This document shows, one piece after another, positions 14,532 to 14,959 of a DNA stretch of 14,959 nt; position 1 is the stretch's first letter, and the number at the start of each line of letters is the position of its first letter. The notes under the pieces are model-generated. The model had not been told where the DNA came from. It saw only the letters and a program-made list of their open reading frames with translations, and ran no database searches. This DNA comes from DATFEN01 sp035691285 (GTDB lineage: Bacteria > Acidobacteriota > Vicinamibacteria > Fen-336), in contig DASSJI010000204.1 of assembly GCA_035691285.1 (NCBI GenBank), positions 1 to 14,959 on the forward strand, read 5' to 3'. Both the position numbers and the translations under genes were made by a program.

Positions 14532-14593
14532 CAGGATGCGGGCGACTCCGGCTTCGCGCGTGCGTCCCTCAATGCGCGCTCGCGGGAGTGGAT

Positions 14594-14630
14594 GCCGCTT
14601 CGCGCGGCCACGGAGACGCTCCGCCTCCGT
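14594..14630 (+). terminator. Pair of small hairpins after the Mla operon
   Basis: Two perfect short inverted repeats lie in the 130-base gap after mlaD. GCCGC-TTCGC-GCGGC is at 14594-14608, and ACGGAG with CTCCGT around a nine-base loop is at 14610-14630. Neither is followed by a T run, so a Rho-independent terminator is not shown; in DNA this GC-rich, chance hairpins are common. Confidence 0.2.
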
Positions 14631-14661
14631 CGCCCGGACGCTCCTTCGGACAAGGCAATAG

Positions 14662-14959
14662 ATGCCCGAGGCCGCCCCACGTCCCCGCTACCGGTTCGGA
14701 GACTTCGTCCTCTCGCCCTCGCAGCGCGCGCTGCTCAGGGCGGGGCGGCCCGTGCCCCTCATCCCGCGCTACCTCGACCTGCTCCTGCTGCTGGTCGAGC
14801 GGCGCCACGAGGCCGTCCATCGCCGGGACATCTTCGACCGCGTCTGGAGCGACGTGGTCGTCTCCGACGGCGCGTTGAGCCAGGCCGTGCGGACGCTGCG
14901 GCGCGCCCTGGGGGACGGCTCGCGCGAGCCGTCGTTCATCCGGACGGTATCGCGGCACG
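14662..14959 (+). CDS. Winged-helix transcription regulator (OmpR/CadC-type DNA-binding domain), cut by the window end
   Basis: This is the N-terminal 99 residues of a regulator with a Trans_reg_C winged-helix domain. The domain begins at YRFGDFVLSPSQRALLRAGR (10-29), followed by PVPLIPRYLDLLLLLVERR, the helix-turn-helix region VHRRDIFDRVWSDVVVSDGALSQ, and the recognition helix and wing AVRTLRRALGDGSREPSFIRTVSRH. The domain sits at the very start of the protein, as in CadC/ToxR-like regulators. In Acidobacteriota and relatives such domains are often followed by a transmembrane helix and TPR or beta-propeller repeats; that part is outside the window. ATG at 14662 has AAGG six bases upstream. 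Targets are unknown. The gene follows the Mla operon on the same strand but after a 130-base gap, so it is probably expressed separately. Confidence 0.9.
   Translation, partial: MPEAAPRPRYRFGDFVLSPSQRALLRAGRPVPLIPRYLDLLLLLVERRHEAVHRRDIFDRVWSDVVVSDGALSQAVRTLRRALGDGSREPSFIRTVSRH

Noticed and set aside
14594..14630. Rho-independent terminator after the Mla operon
   Set aside because: The two hairpins are short and no T tract follows. I list them only as low-confidence structures.
1..14959. CRISPR array, tRNA/rRNA, insertion sequence, prophage or toxin-antitoxin pair
   Set aside because: I found no regularly spaced repeats, no transposase or integrase, and no RNA gene pattern. Almost every base belongs to the genes listed.

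Overview
The window is very GC-rich bacterial chromosome, almost fully coding, with third positions dominated by G/C. It holds eleven complete genes, and one partial gene at each end. Two eukaryotic-type Ser/Thr kinases of the 'PGTKLGPYEVLAAVGAGGMGEVYRG' type, a TRAP transporter with a TatT lipoprotein, an MCE (Mla) lipid-transport operon and a winged-helix regulator of the CadC/ToxR-like type together suggest a high-GC Gram-negative such as an Acidobacteriota (Thermoanaerobaculia/Vicinamibacteria-like) or a myxobacterial relative. This assignment is an inference from gene content and style only. I see no rRNA, tRNA, CRISPR array, insertion sequence or phage gene.

Layout. (1) 1-5828, minus strand: a tight run read right to left. 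It contains a UMF1-type MFS exporter, a TatT-like TRAP-associated lipoprotein, a DctP periplasmic binding protein, a fused DctQ-DctM permease, and, 42 bases further on, a Ser/Thr kinase cut by the window edge. (2) 5866-6636, plus strand: one exported cyclase-family hydrolase, divergent from the MFS gene and converging on the next block, with a 4-base overlap at a shared CTAG. (3) 6633-10437, minus strand: a membrane-anchored Ser/Thr kinase followed, with start/stop overlaps, by the ATPase and the fused permease/binding protein of a glycine-betaine/choline-type (OpuC/ProU-like) ABC importer. (4) 10494-14531, plus strand: a family-5 (peptide/nickel-type) solute-binding lipoprotein followed immediately by MlaE, MlaF and MlaD homologues. 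(5) 14662 to the right edge, plus strand: the N-terminal winged-helix domain of a transcription regulator.

How they work together. The window is dominated by transport across the cell envelope: an organic-acid or hydrophobic-ligand TRAP system, an osmolyte ABC importer, and a lipid ABC system. Two kinases sit next to, or translationally coupled with, two of these transporters. The two most interesting arrangements are the kinase-OpuC coupling, where the kinase carries an unfamiliar extracytoplasmic C-terminal domain, and the family-5 binding protein placed where an Mla operon would not normally have one. No single module is a clearly new system. Most individual genes belong to recognisable families, and the novelty, if any, lies in the combinations.
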